From NCBI GenBank assembly GCA_043721775.1, contig JAYSQA010000374.1:1-64000 (forward strand): DNA of 64,000 nt. The letters are read 5' to 3'. The notes under the pieces were generated by a model. That model saw nothing but the letters and a program-made list of their open reading frames with translations. It was not told where the DNA came from and made no database searches. This stretch comes from Stagnihabitans sp043721775. Lineage in GTDB: Bacteria > Pseudomonadota > Alphaproteobacteria > Rhodobacterales > Rhodobacteraceae. This document shows positions 42,455 to 50,312 of the stretch, piece after piece; the first letter of the stretch is position 1, and every line of letters starts with the position of its first letter. The translations under genes and the position numbers were made by a program.

Positions 42455-43462
42455 ATGCCCAACATGACCGTCGGCGATATGGCGAAATCCCTGATCCTCA
42501 GCCGTCGGGGCATGAACCTTAAGAACGCCATGCAAGACCTGTCAACCGAGGCGACAACCGGCCTTGTGTCGGACCAGACCGAACGGTTGCGTGGCAACTA
42601 TGTTCCCATCGCCGGGATCGAGGCCAGCCTGTCGCAGCTGGACGCCTATCACACCGTAACGTCCGAAACGCAGGTCATAGCCAGCGTGATGCAGACAACA
42701 CTGGGCACGATCAATGATCAGTCCAAAGCGGTCAGTTCGGCCCTGCTCGCCGGTTCGTCTGGTACATCGGCGTTGCAGATCAACGCGATAGGCAATGAGG
42801 CTTTGCACCGCTTGGACACCGTGATGTCGGTGTTGAACACAAGGTTGGGCGAACGTTCGTTGTTTGCGGGCCAAAGCACCGATGCCACCTCGGTGGCCAG
42901 TTCCGATACGATGCTGACGGCGCTTGAAGGCGCCATTTCCTCGGCCGGGGCGGTTTCGGCCAGTGATGTCACGACGGCGGTGAACGCCTGGTTTGATGAC
43001 CCATCGGGCTATGCAGCCACCGTCTATCAAGGCGGAGATGTCCTTGGGCCAGTGCCCATCGGCCCCGACCAGACGGCGCAAATTGATGTCACCGCCAAAG
43101 ATCCGGCGATTATACAGACCCTGAAGGGCCTTGCGCTGGCGGCGCTTTTGGGGCGTGGCGTGCTGGCCGGAAGCGATGTAGCAAGGGCCGATCTGGCCAA
43201 GCGGGCCGGTGAAAGCCTTGCTGGGTCGCAAAGCATTATCGTCCAGCTTGGTGCCCGCCTCGGCACAACCGAGGCGACGGTTGAAAATGCCGCGACCCGC
43301 AACGATGCCGAGAAGGACGTGCTGCAAACCGCGCGCCTGAACCTTCTGTCGGTTGATCCCTACGAGACGGCTGCGAAGTTTCAGGAAACCCAAGGCCAGT
43401 TGCAGACGTTGTATGCCCTTACCGCGCGCGCCTCGCGCCTTAGCCTGGTGGATTTCCTTTGA
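42455..43462 (+). CDS. flgL: Flagellar hook-associated protein 3 (FlgL)
   Basis: 335 residues, flagellin-related. The N-terminal NMTVGDMAKSLILSRRGMNLKNAMQDLSTEATTG resembles the D0/D1 helices of FlgL, and the C-terminal LLSVDPYETAAKFQETQGQLQTLYALTARASRLSLVDFL matches the flagellin-type ending. It joins FlgK to the filament. It is between flgK and flgI, with its stop overlapping the flgI start by four bases. Confidence 0.93.
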   Translation: MPNMTVGDMAKSLILSRRGMNLKNAMQDLSTEATTGLVSDQTERLRGNYVPIAGIEASLSQLDAYHTVTSETQVIASVMQTTLGTINDQSKAVSSALLAGSSGTSALQINAIGNEALHRLDTVMSVLNTRLGERSLFAGQSTDATSVASSDTMLTALEGAISSAGAVSASDVTTAVNAWFDDPSGYAATVYQGGDVLGPVPIGPDQTAQIDVTAKDPAIIQTLKGLALAALLGRGVLAGSDVARADLAKRAGESLAGSQSIIVQLGARLGTTEATVENAATRNDAEKDVLQTARLNLLSVDPYETAAKFQETQGQLQTLYALTARASRLSLVDFL

Positions 43463-44562
43463 TATTGCGCGCTCTCTGCGTCTCACTGGCCACGCTCATG
43501 TCCAGCCCTGCTGCGGCGCAAGCTATTCGCATCAAGGACCTGGTGGAGTTTGATGGCGTGCGCGGCAACGATCTTGTGGGTTACGGCCTCGTGGTCGGCC
43601 TGAATGGCACGGGCGACGGCTTGCGCAATTCGCCCTTCACCGAAGAGATCATGTCCAACCTGCTGGAGCGTTTGGGCGTCAACGTCACTGGTGAACAGTT
43701 TCAGCCCAAGAACGTGGCCGCCGTCTTCGTCACCGCCTCGCTGCCGCCCTTCTCACGGGCGGGGGGGCGGATTGACGTGACGGTCTCAGCCATTGGCGAC
43801 GCGAAAAGCCTGTTGGGCGGCACTTTGGTGATGACGCCGCTGAATGGTGCGGATGGCCAGATCTATGCCGTGGCGCAGGGCACCATCATTGCCGGAGGTG
43901 TCTCGGCCGAGGGTCAGGGTTCCAAGGTCACCCAAGGGGTTCCCACCTCCGGCACCATCCCCTCCGGCGCGCATGTCGAGCGTGAAGTGCAGTTTGATTT
44001 CAGCCAGATGCATTCGGTGCGCTTGGCGCTGCGGTCGCCGGATTTCACCACGGCCGCGAAGATTGAAGCCGTCATCAACACAGCCTTTGGCGGCAATGTG
44101 GCACTGATGCAGGATGCCGGAACCGTTTCCCTGAACATCGACGCCACCCATATGGACAGCCCGGCCCATGTCATCGCCAGGCTTGAAAACCTGACGGTGG
44201 AGCCTGAGTCTCGCGCCCGCGTGGTAGTCGACCAGCGCAGTGGCACCATCGTGATGGATGACGATGTGCGCATCAGTCACGTCGCCATCGCGCAGGGCAA
44301 CCTGACCCTGCGTGTGGATGAGATGCCGCAGGTTGTGCAGCCCAACCCCTTCTCGCAGGGCCAGACCATCACCGTGCCTAACACGAATGCCCAGATCCAG
44401 AACGCCCCCGGTACCGGCCTCGCCGAGGTTCAGGGCGGCGCAAGTCTGTCACAGGTCGTGGCTGGGCTGAACGCCTTGGGTGTGGCGCCGCATGACATGA
44501 TCGACATCCTGAAAAGCATCAACGCCGCCGGAGCGCTGCATGCAGAGTTCCTGGTGAACTAA
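43459..44562 (+). CDS. flgI: Flagellar P-ring protein FlgI
   Basis: 367 residues with a signal peptide (MILRALCVSLATLMSSPAAAQA). The mature protein begins IRIKDLVEFDGVRGNDLVGYGLVVGLNGTGDG, the FlgI signature. FlgI forms the P-ring around the rod in the periplasm with FlgH as L-ring partner. The likely start is TTG 43459, which overlaps the flgL stop; a TTG two codons later is possible. A strong bidirectional terminator follows before the convergent fliP. Confidence 0.95.
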   Translation: MILRALCVSLATLMSSPAAAQAIRIKDLVEFDGVRGNDLVGYGLVVGLNGTGDGLRNSPFTEEIMSNLLERLGVNVTGEQFQPKNVAAVFVTASLPPFSRAGGRIDVTVSAIGDAKSLLGGTLVMTPLNGADGQIYAVAQGTIIAGGVSAEGQGSKVTQGVPTSGTIPSGAHVEREVQFDFSQMHSVRLALRSPDFTTAAKIEAVINTAFGGNVALMQDAGTVSLNIDATHMDSPAHVIARLENLTVEPESRARVVVDQRSGTIVMDDDVRISHVAIAQGNLTLRVDEMPQVVQPNPFSQGQTITVPNTNAQIQNAPGTGLAEVQGGASLSQVVAGLNALGVAPHDMIDILKSINAAGALHAEFLVN

Positions 44563-44573
44563 CGTTCACCCAA

Positions 44574-44607
44574 GCAAAATGCCCCGCAGGTGGGCGGGGC
44601 ATTTTGC
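44574..44607. terminator. Bidirectional terminator between flgI and fliP
   Basis: GCAAAATGCCCCGC (44574-44587) pairs perfectly with GCGGGGCATTTTGC (44594-44607) across a six-base loop. The A/T part at the stem base gives a U-tract on both strands. It sits 11 bases past the flgI stop and 20 bases past the fliP stop on the opposite strand, so it can end both operons. Confidence 0.9.
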
Positions 44608-44627
44608 TGGCACATCGGTTTCAGCAC

Positions 44628-45353
44628 CTAGCCGCCGGTGTAACTGCGGACCAAGGCGCTGGATACCAGTGTCCACCCATTTGCTACCACGAAAAAGGCG
44701 AGTTTGAACGGCAAGGACACCACCGCCGGAGGCACCATCATCATCCCCATCGACATCAGGATTGCCGCCGTCACAAGGTCGATGATCAGGAAAGGCAGAT
44801 AGATCAGAAAGCCAATCTGAAACGCCCGCGAGATTTCTGACAGCATGAAGGATGGCACCAGAAGCGAAAAAGGCGCGTCAGCAAGCTTTGCGGTTTCCCC
44901 GGGCCGAAGCGCCTCAAGCGCCGCGAAAGTGTCAGGATTTGTACGGTTCGCCATGAAGCCGCGGAACGGCGCGGCAATCAACGGAATCGCCTGCTGCACC
45001 TGAATCTGGCCAGAGGTCAGCGGCTCCACGCCTTTGGTCCAGGCCTCGGTCAAGACAGGATCCATCACGAACCACGTCAAAAACAGCGCCAGACTGACGA
45101 TCACCATGTTGGGCGGTGACTGCTGTAGCCCCAAAGCTTGCCGCAGGATCGACAGAACCGTGACGATGAAGGGAAAACAGGTCACCATCACAGCCAGGCC
45201 AGGCACGATGCTGAGCAGAGTGACCAGCATGATGATTTCGACCGACCGGGTCGCCAGTGAGCTGTTGTTGCCGAAATCCAGTGACATCGACTGGGCCAAC
45301 GCCGGCTCGGCAAGCAAGATCAAAGCCAGCGTCAGCAGGGCAATACGCCTCAC
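44628..45353 (-). CDS. fliP: Flagellar export gate protein FliP
   Basis: 241 residues. A signal-like N-terminus (MRRIALLTLALILLAEPALAQ) is followed by four membrane segments. LVTLLSIVPGLAVMVTCFPFIVTVLSILRQALGLQQSPPNMVIVSLALFLTWFVM and LLVPSFMLSEISRAFQIGFLIYLPFLIIDLV are the FliP signature stretches. FliP is part of the inner-membrane export gate with FliQ and FliR, which lie elsewhere in this window. It overlaps fliN by four bases at its start. It is the last gene of fliF-fliH-fliN-fliP. Confidence 0.97.
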   Translation of the reverse strand: MRRIALLTLALILLAEPALAQSMSLDFGNNSSLATRSVEIIMLVTLLSIVPGLAVMVTCFPFIVTVLSILRQALGLQQSPPNMVIVSLALFLTWFVMDPVLTEAWTKGVEPLTSGQIQVQQAIPLIAAPFRGFMANRTNPDTFAALEALRPGETAKLADAPFSLLVPSFMLSEISRAFQIGFLIYLPFLIIDLVTAAILMSMGMMMVPPAVVSLPFKLAFFVVANGWTLVSSALVRSYTGG

Positions 45354-45619
45354 AGCCCACCGCGCAAATTGGCCACTTCCGTTAGCCGGACGGCCAGTTG
45401 CCCGGCCTGTTCCCCCTCCAGCTCCTGCAACTCGCCGCGCGCGATCAGCCGGTCCCCGACGTAAAGCTCCACCGGGTCATCAACGCGGCGGTCCAGCGGC
45501 AAGATGGCGTCGCGGCTCAGCCGAAGCAGGTCTTTCACCATGGGCCTTGCCTTGCCAACCGAGATTGTCACCTCGATCGGCACCTGCGCGAAGGGGTTGC
45601 TGTCGGCGGGATCATCCAT
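45350..45619 (-). CDS. fliN: Flagellar motor switch protein FliN (short form)
   Basis: 89 residues from ATG 45619 (the longer frame overlaps fliH fully). The SpoA/FliN C-terminal domain fills almost the whole protein: IEVTISVGKARPMVKDLLRLSRDAILPLDRRVDDPVELYVGDRLIARGEL. FliN forms the cytoplasmic C-ring with FliM and FliG, neither of which is in the window. It overlaps the fliH stop by 8 bases and fliP by 4. Confidence 0.93.
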   Translation of the reverse strand: MDDPADSNPFAQVPIEVTISVGKARPMVKDLLRLSRDAILPLDRRVDDPVELYVGDRLIARGELQELEGEQAGQLAVRLTEVANLRGGL

Positions 45620-46208
45620 TTGGTCTGTCCTTTCCGGGAAGGTCGAAGAAGCCGCGCACGGCAGAGGCAATTTCAGCGGTGGCCTTGTCAAGATCCACCT
45701 GAGTTTCCACCGTGCCGAGGCGGATGTAGACCTGCCCCTCGCCCAACGTCGGTTCTTCCTCGATGGTCAGGGGCAGGCCGGTGGCGTGTTCCAGCAACGC
45801 CTCGACCGAGGCACGGGCGACAGGGTTGATCACCAGCGTGACCGGTGCATCGCCAAGCCCCTCTGCCAGCGGCATCAGGGTTTCCAAAACGAAAGGCGCC
45901 AGAGTTTCACGGGCAATTTCTGGCAAAAGCTGGCCGACGATCTGCAACAGCAATGGCTCCACCGCCTTCAGGACGTGATTGCGCGCCTCGTGATAAGTGA
46001 AGCTGAGCGTTTGCAGATTGCGCGCCAGTTCGGCCCGGATCCTTGTCTGATCCTCGGTCATCGCGGCGCTGGCATCATCCCAACCCGCCTTGTAGCCGGT
46101 CTCGTACGACGCAAGTTTTTCGTCTTCAAGCGCCACCCTGTCCAGCACGACGGTATGGGTCTTTTGCGGTTTGGCTTCGGTGTCAAACACCTCAAGCTTC
46201 AGGGCCAT
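45612..46208 (-). CDS. fliH: FliH-like flagellar assembly protein
   Basis: 198 residues lying between fliF and fliN, the usual fliH place. The N-terminal half is predicted helical with several Glu/Ala-rich turns (YETGYKAGWDDASAAMTEDQTRIRAELARNLQTL), and the C-terminal half contains LVINPVARASVEALL and GQVYIRLGTVETQVDLDKATAEI. This matches alphaproteobacterial FliH, which regulates the export ATPase FliI. FliI itself is encoded at 62054. The gene starts one base inside fliF. Confidence 0.8.
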   Translation of the reverse strand: MALKLEVFDTEAKPQKTHTVVLDRVALEDEKLASYETGYKAGWDDASAAMTEDQTRIRAELARNLQTLSFTYHEARNHVLKAVEPLLLQIVGQLLPEIARETLAPFVLETLMPLAEGLGDAPVTLVINPVARASVEALLEHATGLPLTIEEEPTLGEGQVYIRLGTVETQVDLDKATAEIASAVRGFFDLPGKDRPNG

Positions 46209-47818
46209 CAGACAGGCTCCTCGTCATGTTCCATCCAGGAGCGCAGGATTTCGATTGATTCGGCCTGACGTTCCTCGATCAGGCGGCGCAGACGGGCGAC
46301 CGGGTCGGTTTCTACCCCGGTCATGGCGGCCTCTTGTTCCGAGAAGTCGGCGACCTGCGGGAACATGATGCCGCCATCGTCGATCTCGCCGTCAAGGGCG
46401 GCCGGTGCCGGGGCACCCATGCCATTCGGCAAGGCCAGCGGCATCTGGGCTGCCGCCAGCTGTGCCGTGCCACGTGCCGAAGACGTCAGGATTGGCCGGA
46501 TCACAAACAACCCCAGGATCAGGGTCACCAGCGCCAGAACACCCAACTGGATCATCGACATCAGGTTAAGCGGGCCGAAAGCCGACATGAAGCCGGATTC
46601 CACCAGCGTGCCTTCGACCGCCTGCTTATCAAACGGCAGGGATTTCAGCGTCAGGACGTCACCCCGCGTCGTATCCAGTCCAACGGCGGATGAGACAAGT
46701 TCCTTCAGCGTCGCAAGTTCTGCATCGCTGCGTGGCTGGAAGGTCACCGTACCGTCGGCCGCAGTTATCTTTTCTTGATCCACCAGAACCGCGACCGACA
46801 ACTTGGCCACCGCGCCGGGCACCTTGATGACCTGACGATTGGTCTCGGACACCTCGTAGTTCACCCGCTCGGACTTGTCGGAATTCTGGCTCTGGTTCGT
46901 GCCACCTGGGGCCGCAGCGCCCGTGGGCAAGTTCGAGGCAACGGTCACATTGCCATCCGAACCGGTTGACGTCCCGCTTTTGTCCTGAGTTTCGGTTGAT
47001 ATGGCGACCTTGCCCTGAGGGTCGAGCGTGCGCTGGTTGACCTCTTCGCGGTCGGTGACCACGTCGACGTTGACTTCAACGACCGCCTTGCCGGGGCCAA
47101 CGCGGGCCGCCAGCAGCCGCTCGACATTCTGCTTTATTTCTGCGGCCCGGGCGTCGCCTGCCGTGTTGGGTGCCGAGGCATCCGTCTCAGACGGAATCAG
47201 CCCCGCCACCGAGTCGATCACGGCCACATCATCGGGTTGCATGCCCGAAACGGCCCCCGCCACCAGATGCCGGATCGCATTGGCCTGTTGGGCCGACAGC
47301 GCACCGGACCTTGTGGTAACCGTCACGCTGGCGGTTGGCTTGTTCTTGTCCTGAAACAGCTGGGTCGGGGCTTGGGCGATGTGCACCCGCGCGGCTTTGA
47401 CCTCTGGCAAGGCCAGAACGGTGCGCGCCAGCTCTCCTTCTTTGGCACGCCAGTAGGCCGCATCGAACATCTGCGAGGTCGTGCCAAATCCTGACAGGGA
47501 ATCAAGCAGTTCGTAGCCCGTGCCCCCTGTCGCAGGCAGCCCTTGCCCGGCCAGGGTCATCCGCAAACCGTCGCGTTTGGACTGGTCGACATAGATTGCG
47601 TCCCCGCGTATCTCATACTTCACGGCCTGCGCGTCCAGCGCCGTAATCACCGCCCCGGCAGAGGCGCTGTCCAGCCCGGAATACAACAGCGCCATGTCCG
47701 ACTGCCCCGCCATCCTTGCTAGGGTCAGAATGGCCAGAAACATGGCGACAGTCGCGCCAAGCACGACGGCCCGGCGCTGGTTGCTAAGATTGGCCCATAG
47801 CGAAAGCAGATTCTGCAA
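46208..47818 (-). CDS. fliF: Flagellar MS-ring protein FliF
   Basis: 536 residues. An N-terminal membrane segment is at about 17-37, followed by the YscJ/FliF ring domain with LYSGLDSASAGAVITALDAQAVKYEI and KEGELARTVLALPEVKAARVHIA. A second membrane segment is near 435-455 (LNLMSMIQLGVLALVTLILGLFVIRPIL). The C-terminal tail, which binds FliG, ends in LIEERQAESIEILRSWM. FliF forms the MS-ring, the base of the motor. It leads the minus-strand fliF-fliH-fliN-fliP operon behind a CtrA-type box. Confidence 0.97.
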   Translation of the reverse strand: MQNLLSLWANLSNQRRAVVLGATVAMFLAILTLARMAGQSDMALLYSGLDSASAGAVITALDAQAVKYEIRGDAIYVDQSKRDGLRMTLAGQGLPATGGTGYELLDSLSGFGTTSQMFDAAYWRAKEGELARTVLALPEVKAARVHIAQAPTQLFQDKNKPTASVTVTTRSGALSAQQANAIRHLVAGAVSGMQPDDVAVIDSVAGLIPSETDASAPNTAGDARAAEIKQNVERLLAARVGPGKAVVEVNVDVVTDREEVNQRTLDPQGKVAISTETQDKSGTSTGSDGNVTVASNLPTGAAAPGGTNQSQNSDKSERVNYEVSETNRQVIKVPGAVAKLSVAVLVDQEKITAADGTVTFQPRSDAELATLKELVSSAVGLDTTRGDVLTLKSLPFDKQAVEGTLVESGFMSAFGPLNLMSMIQLGVLALVTLILGLFVIRPILTSSARGTAQLAAAQMPLALPNGMGAPAPAALDGEIDDGGIMFPQVADFSEQEAAMTGVETDPVARLRRLIEERQAESIEILRSWMEHDEEPV

Positions 47819-47870
47819 AGTCGTCTCCGTTCAGGGCTTCTGCCCCTCGCACCACTTTGAAGTGCCGGTC

Positions 47871-47885
47871 TTAACAATCGGTTAG
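47871..47885. promoter_or_regulatory. CtrA-type box between fliF and fliL
   Basis: TTAA (47871-47874), seven bases, TTAG (47882-47885): one mismatch to TTAA-N7-TTAA. It lies in the 95-112-base divergent gap, 53 bases from the fliF start and 46 bases from the preferred fliL start. One site could serve both operons. Confidence 0.55.
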
Positions 47886-47930
47886 GACGAACAGTCTATC
47901 TTTGGTCTCAGAGTGAGGATGGAGGTCCCT

Positions 47931-48413
47931 TTGGCCGAAGCCGAAGTGCCGCAGGACGCGGCTCCAAAAAAGAAGTCGAAGTTTCCCCTGATCATCGGGC
48001 TGGTCCTGTTCCTGGCTTTGGGGGGTGGAGGGTTTTATGCCGTCTTTTCCGGGATGATTCTGGCCCCAGGCACAGAGACAAAGCCGTCCGGTGCCGAAAA
48101 GACCATTGCGCCTGACATCGCCTTTGTCCCGATTGCGCCGGTGACCATCTCGCTGGGCAAGGCGGCCGACAATCACCATCTGCGCTTCACCGCCCAGTTG
48201 GAGGTGAACAAGGACAAGGTTGAAGAGGTTACAACTTTGGTCCCGCGCATTCTGGACGTGTTGAACGGCTATCTGCGCGCCCTTGAGGTGCCAGAGCTGG
48301 AAGACCCTGATGCCCTGGTCCGCCTGCGCTCGCAGATGCTGCGCCGCATTCAGATCGTCACGGGCGAGGGGCGCGTGCGCGATCTTCTCGTCACCGAATT
48401 TGTGCTGGAGTGA
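47931..48413 (+). CDS. fliL: Flagellar basal body-associated protein FliL
   Basis: About 160 residues from TTG 47931, preferred because GGAGG lies five bases upstream. ATG 47919 and GTG 47913 are in frame but lack a spaced ribosome site. A basic stretch (KKKSK) and one membrane segment (FPLIIGLVLFLALGGGGFYAVFSG) are followed by the FliL periplasmic domain ending in GRVRDLLVTEFVLE. FliL sits by the stator and supports motility. A second FliL-like gene is at 57517-57981. Confidence 0.9.
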   Translation: MAEAEVPQDAAPKKKSKFPLIIGLVLFLALGGGGFYAVFSGMILAPGTETKPSGAEKTIAPDIAFVPIAPVTISLGKAADNHHLRFTAQLEVNKDKVEEVTTLVPRILDVLNGYLRALEVPELEDPDALVRLRSQMLRRIQIVTGEGRVRDLLVTEFVLE

Positions 48414-48422
48414 GACTGCACC

Positions 48423-48818
48423 ATGAACATGATTTCCGACATTCTTCTTGCAGCAGGCGCCTTTGGTGCGGCGATTTATTGCTATGTGCTCGGCGCGCGG
48501 CTCAAGAAATTCACCACGCTGGAGACTGGAATGGGCGGGGCCATCGCGGTTCTGTCGGTGCAGGTTGATGACATGACCAAAGCTTTGGACAAGGCCCGTG
48601 CCGCAGCGACCGGCTCGGCGTCCAGCCTTGAAGGGCTTACGTCACGGGCCGAGGCGGTGGCGGCACGGATCGAACTTCTGCTGGCCTCGATGCACGATCT
48701 GCCCGAACCCGGGGCACAGTCGCCTCCCACGTTTTCCGATGTGCAGGATGAGGCTGATCGCAAGCTGCGATTCGTTCGCAGGCGACCTGGACGCACGGAA
48801 TTGGAGGCCGCAGAATGA
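48423..48818 (+). CDS. Uncharacterised membrane-anchored coiled-coil protein of the flagellar cluster
   Basis: 131 residues. One N-terminal membrane segment (about 5-26) is followed by a likely coiled coil with heptad-like MGGAIAVLSVQVDDMTKALDKARAAATGSASSLEGLTSRAEAVAARIELLL. The tail is basic. No name was recognised with confidence. It is between fliL and motE-like genes in one operon (10 bases after fliL; its stop overlaps the next start), so a part in the stator or switch region is likely. In some alphaproteobacteria fliM sits near this place, but this protein is not FliM. Confidence 0.7.
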   Translation: MNMISDILLAAGAFGAAIYCYVLGARLKKFTTLETGMGGAIAVLSVQVDDMTKALDKARAAATGSASSLEGLTSRAEAVAARIELLLASMHDLPEPGAQSPPTFSDVQDEADRKLRFVRRRPGRTELEAAE

Positions 48819-49375
48819 CCGTTCGCAAACGACAGTCCGGCCGCAGCGTTCTTGTGGTTCTGTCTCTGACCCTCGCCTCGGCCGGGGCGCTGCGATTGGG
48901 GTCGGGCATTGGTGCTGCACTTGCCAATTCGTCTGTCGAAACGGCAGCTGCCCCACTGGACTGCCCAACCCCACCGGCTGCTTTGGCGGCAGCGCTTGCG
49001 GGTCGCGAATCGCAGGTCAAGGCGCAGGAAGCGGCGGTTGCCGAACGCATGGCGGCGCTGAACCTTGCCGATCAGGCCATCACCAAACGCATGGGTGAAT
49101 TGCAGACGGCTGAGGATGAGCTGAAAAAGACTCTCGCCATTGCCGACGGGGCCTCGGAAAAGGATCTGACCCAGTTGACGGCGGTTTATGAGGCGATGAA
49201 GCCGGCTGATGCGGCGGCCCTGTTCCAGACCATGGCACCCGAATTTGCGGCAGGCTTTCTGGGCCGGATGCAGCCCGCCTCGGCTGCTGCGATCATGACG
49301 GGTATGAAGCCAGACAAAGTCTATGAAATTTCGGTTCTTCTGGCCGGTCGCAACGCTTTGGCACCCAAGAACTAG
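48815..49375 (+). CDS. motE: MotE-like protein (MgtE-N-type helical domain)
   Basis: 186 residues with an N-terminal membrane/signal segment near 12-35, a long coiled-coil region (about 65-110), and a C-terminal domain LTAVYEAMKPADAAALFQTMAPEFAAGFLGRMQPASAAAIMTGM. This resembles the MgtE-N module of MotE. In Sinorhizobium MotE is a periplasmic chaperone needed for motility. The gene is four bases inside its predecessor and 64 bases before motA. Confidence 0.75.
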   Translation: MTVRKRQSGRSVLVVLSLTLASAGALRLGSGIGAALANSSVETAAAPLDCPTPPAALAAALAGRESQVKAQEAAVAERMAALNLADQAITKRMGELQTAEDELKKTLAIADGASEKDLTQLTAVYEAMKPADAAALFQTMAPEFAAGFLGRMQPASAAAIMTGMKPDKVYEISVLLAGRNALAPKN

Positions 49376-49439
49376 GGTCAGGGTTTCTTAACCCGGGCGT
49401 GGCAATCATGCGAAGGGCAAAGGAAAGTAGAGGCGGATC

Positions 49440-50312
49440 ATGCTTGCTATAGTCGGCATCATAATGATCTTCGTCATGGTTTTCGGCGGATACATGTTCG
49501 CTGGTGGCAAGATGGGAATCATTCTGGAGGCCCTGCCGCACGAAATGATCGTGATCGGCGGGGCTGCCATTGGCGCTTTCCTGCTGGGCAATGACCTGGC
49601 GACGGTCAAACAGGCCTGCAAGGATCTGGGCAAGGTTTTCAAGGGCTGCAAATGGAAGTCGACGGACTATCGTGACCTTTTGGCCCTTTTGTTCGAATTG
49701 GTCCGGATCGCGCGCTCCAACCCGGTGGCGCTGGAAGAGCATGTTGAAAACCCGGAAGGGTCGTCAATCTTCGGGCGATTTCCCAAGATCCAGCATGACC
49801 ATGCGGTTGTCGAACTGATCTGCGACACGCTGCGCGCGGCCTCGATGAACTACGACGACCCGCATCAGGTGGAAGAGGTTCTCGACAAACGGATGGAGGA
49901 AGCGCATCACCACGCGCTTCATGGCAGCCACGCTTGGCAATCCATGGCCGACGCCATGCCCGCGATTGGCATTGTGGCCGCTGTTCTGGGCGTCATCAAG
50001 ACCATGGGCTCAATCGACCAGCCGCCCGAGATTTTGGGCGGCATGATCGGCGGTGCCTTGGTGGGCACATTCTTGGGCGTGTTTCTGGCCTATGGGTTCA
50101 TCGGCCCGATGTCCTCGCGCATCAAGTCCGTGGTGGATGAAGACAATTACTTCCACCAACTCATCCGCGAGGTTTTGATTGCCAACCTGCACCGTCATCC
50201 ACCGAACATCTGCATCGAGGTGGGGCGGCAAAACACGCCGCACCATGTGCGTCCCAGCTTCTCTGATGTTGAGGCGGTGTTGCGCGGCCTGAAACAGGAA
50301 AACGCGGCATGA
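49440..50312 (+). CDS. motA: Flagellar motor stator protein MotA
   Basis: 290 residues with four membrane segments: about 1-21 (LAIVGIIMIFVMVFGGYMFAGG), 32-50, 172-192 (MADAMPAIGIVAAVLGVIKTMG) and 203-225. The cytoplasmic loop, about 55-165, contains the charged residues that contact FliG. MotA and MotB form the proton-driven stator. MotB is encoded separately at 38740. A CtrA half-site (TTAA at 49388) lies in the gap upstream. The stop overlaps the next start as ATGA. Confidence 0.95.
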   Translation: MLAIVGIIMIFVMVFGGYMFAGGKMGIILEALPHEMIVIGGAAIGAFLLGNDLATVKQACKDLGKVFKGCKWKSTDYRDLLALLFELVRIARSNPVALEEHVENPEGSSIFGRFPKIQHDHAVVELICDTLRAASMNYDDPHQVEEVLDKRMEEAHHHALHGSHAWQSMADAMPAIGIVAAVLGVIKTMGSIDQPPEILGGMIGGALVGTFLGVFLAYGFIGPMSSRIKSVVDEDNYFHQLIREVLIANLHRHPPNICIEVGRQNTPHHVRPSFSDVEAVLRGLKQENAA

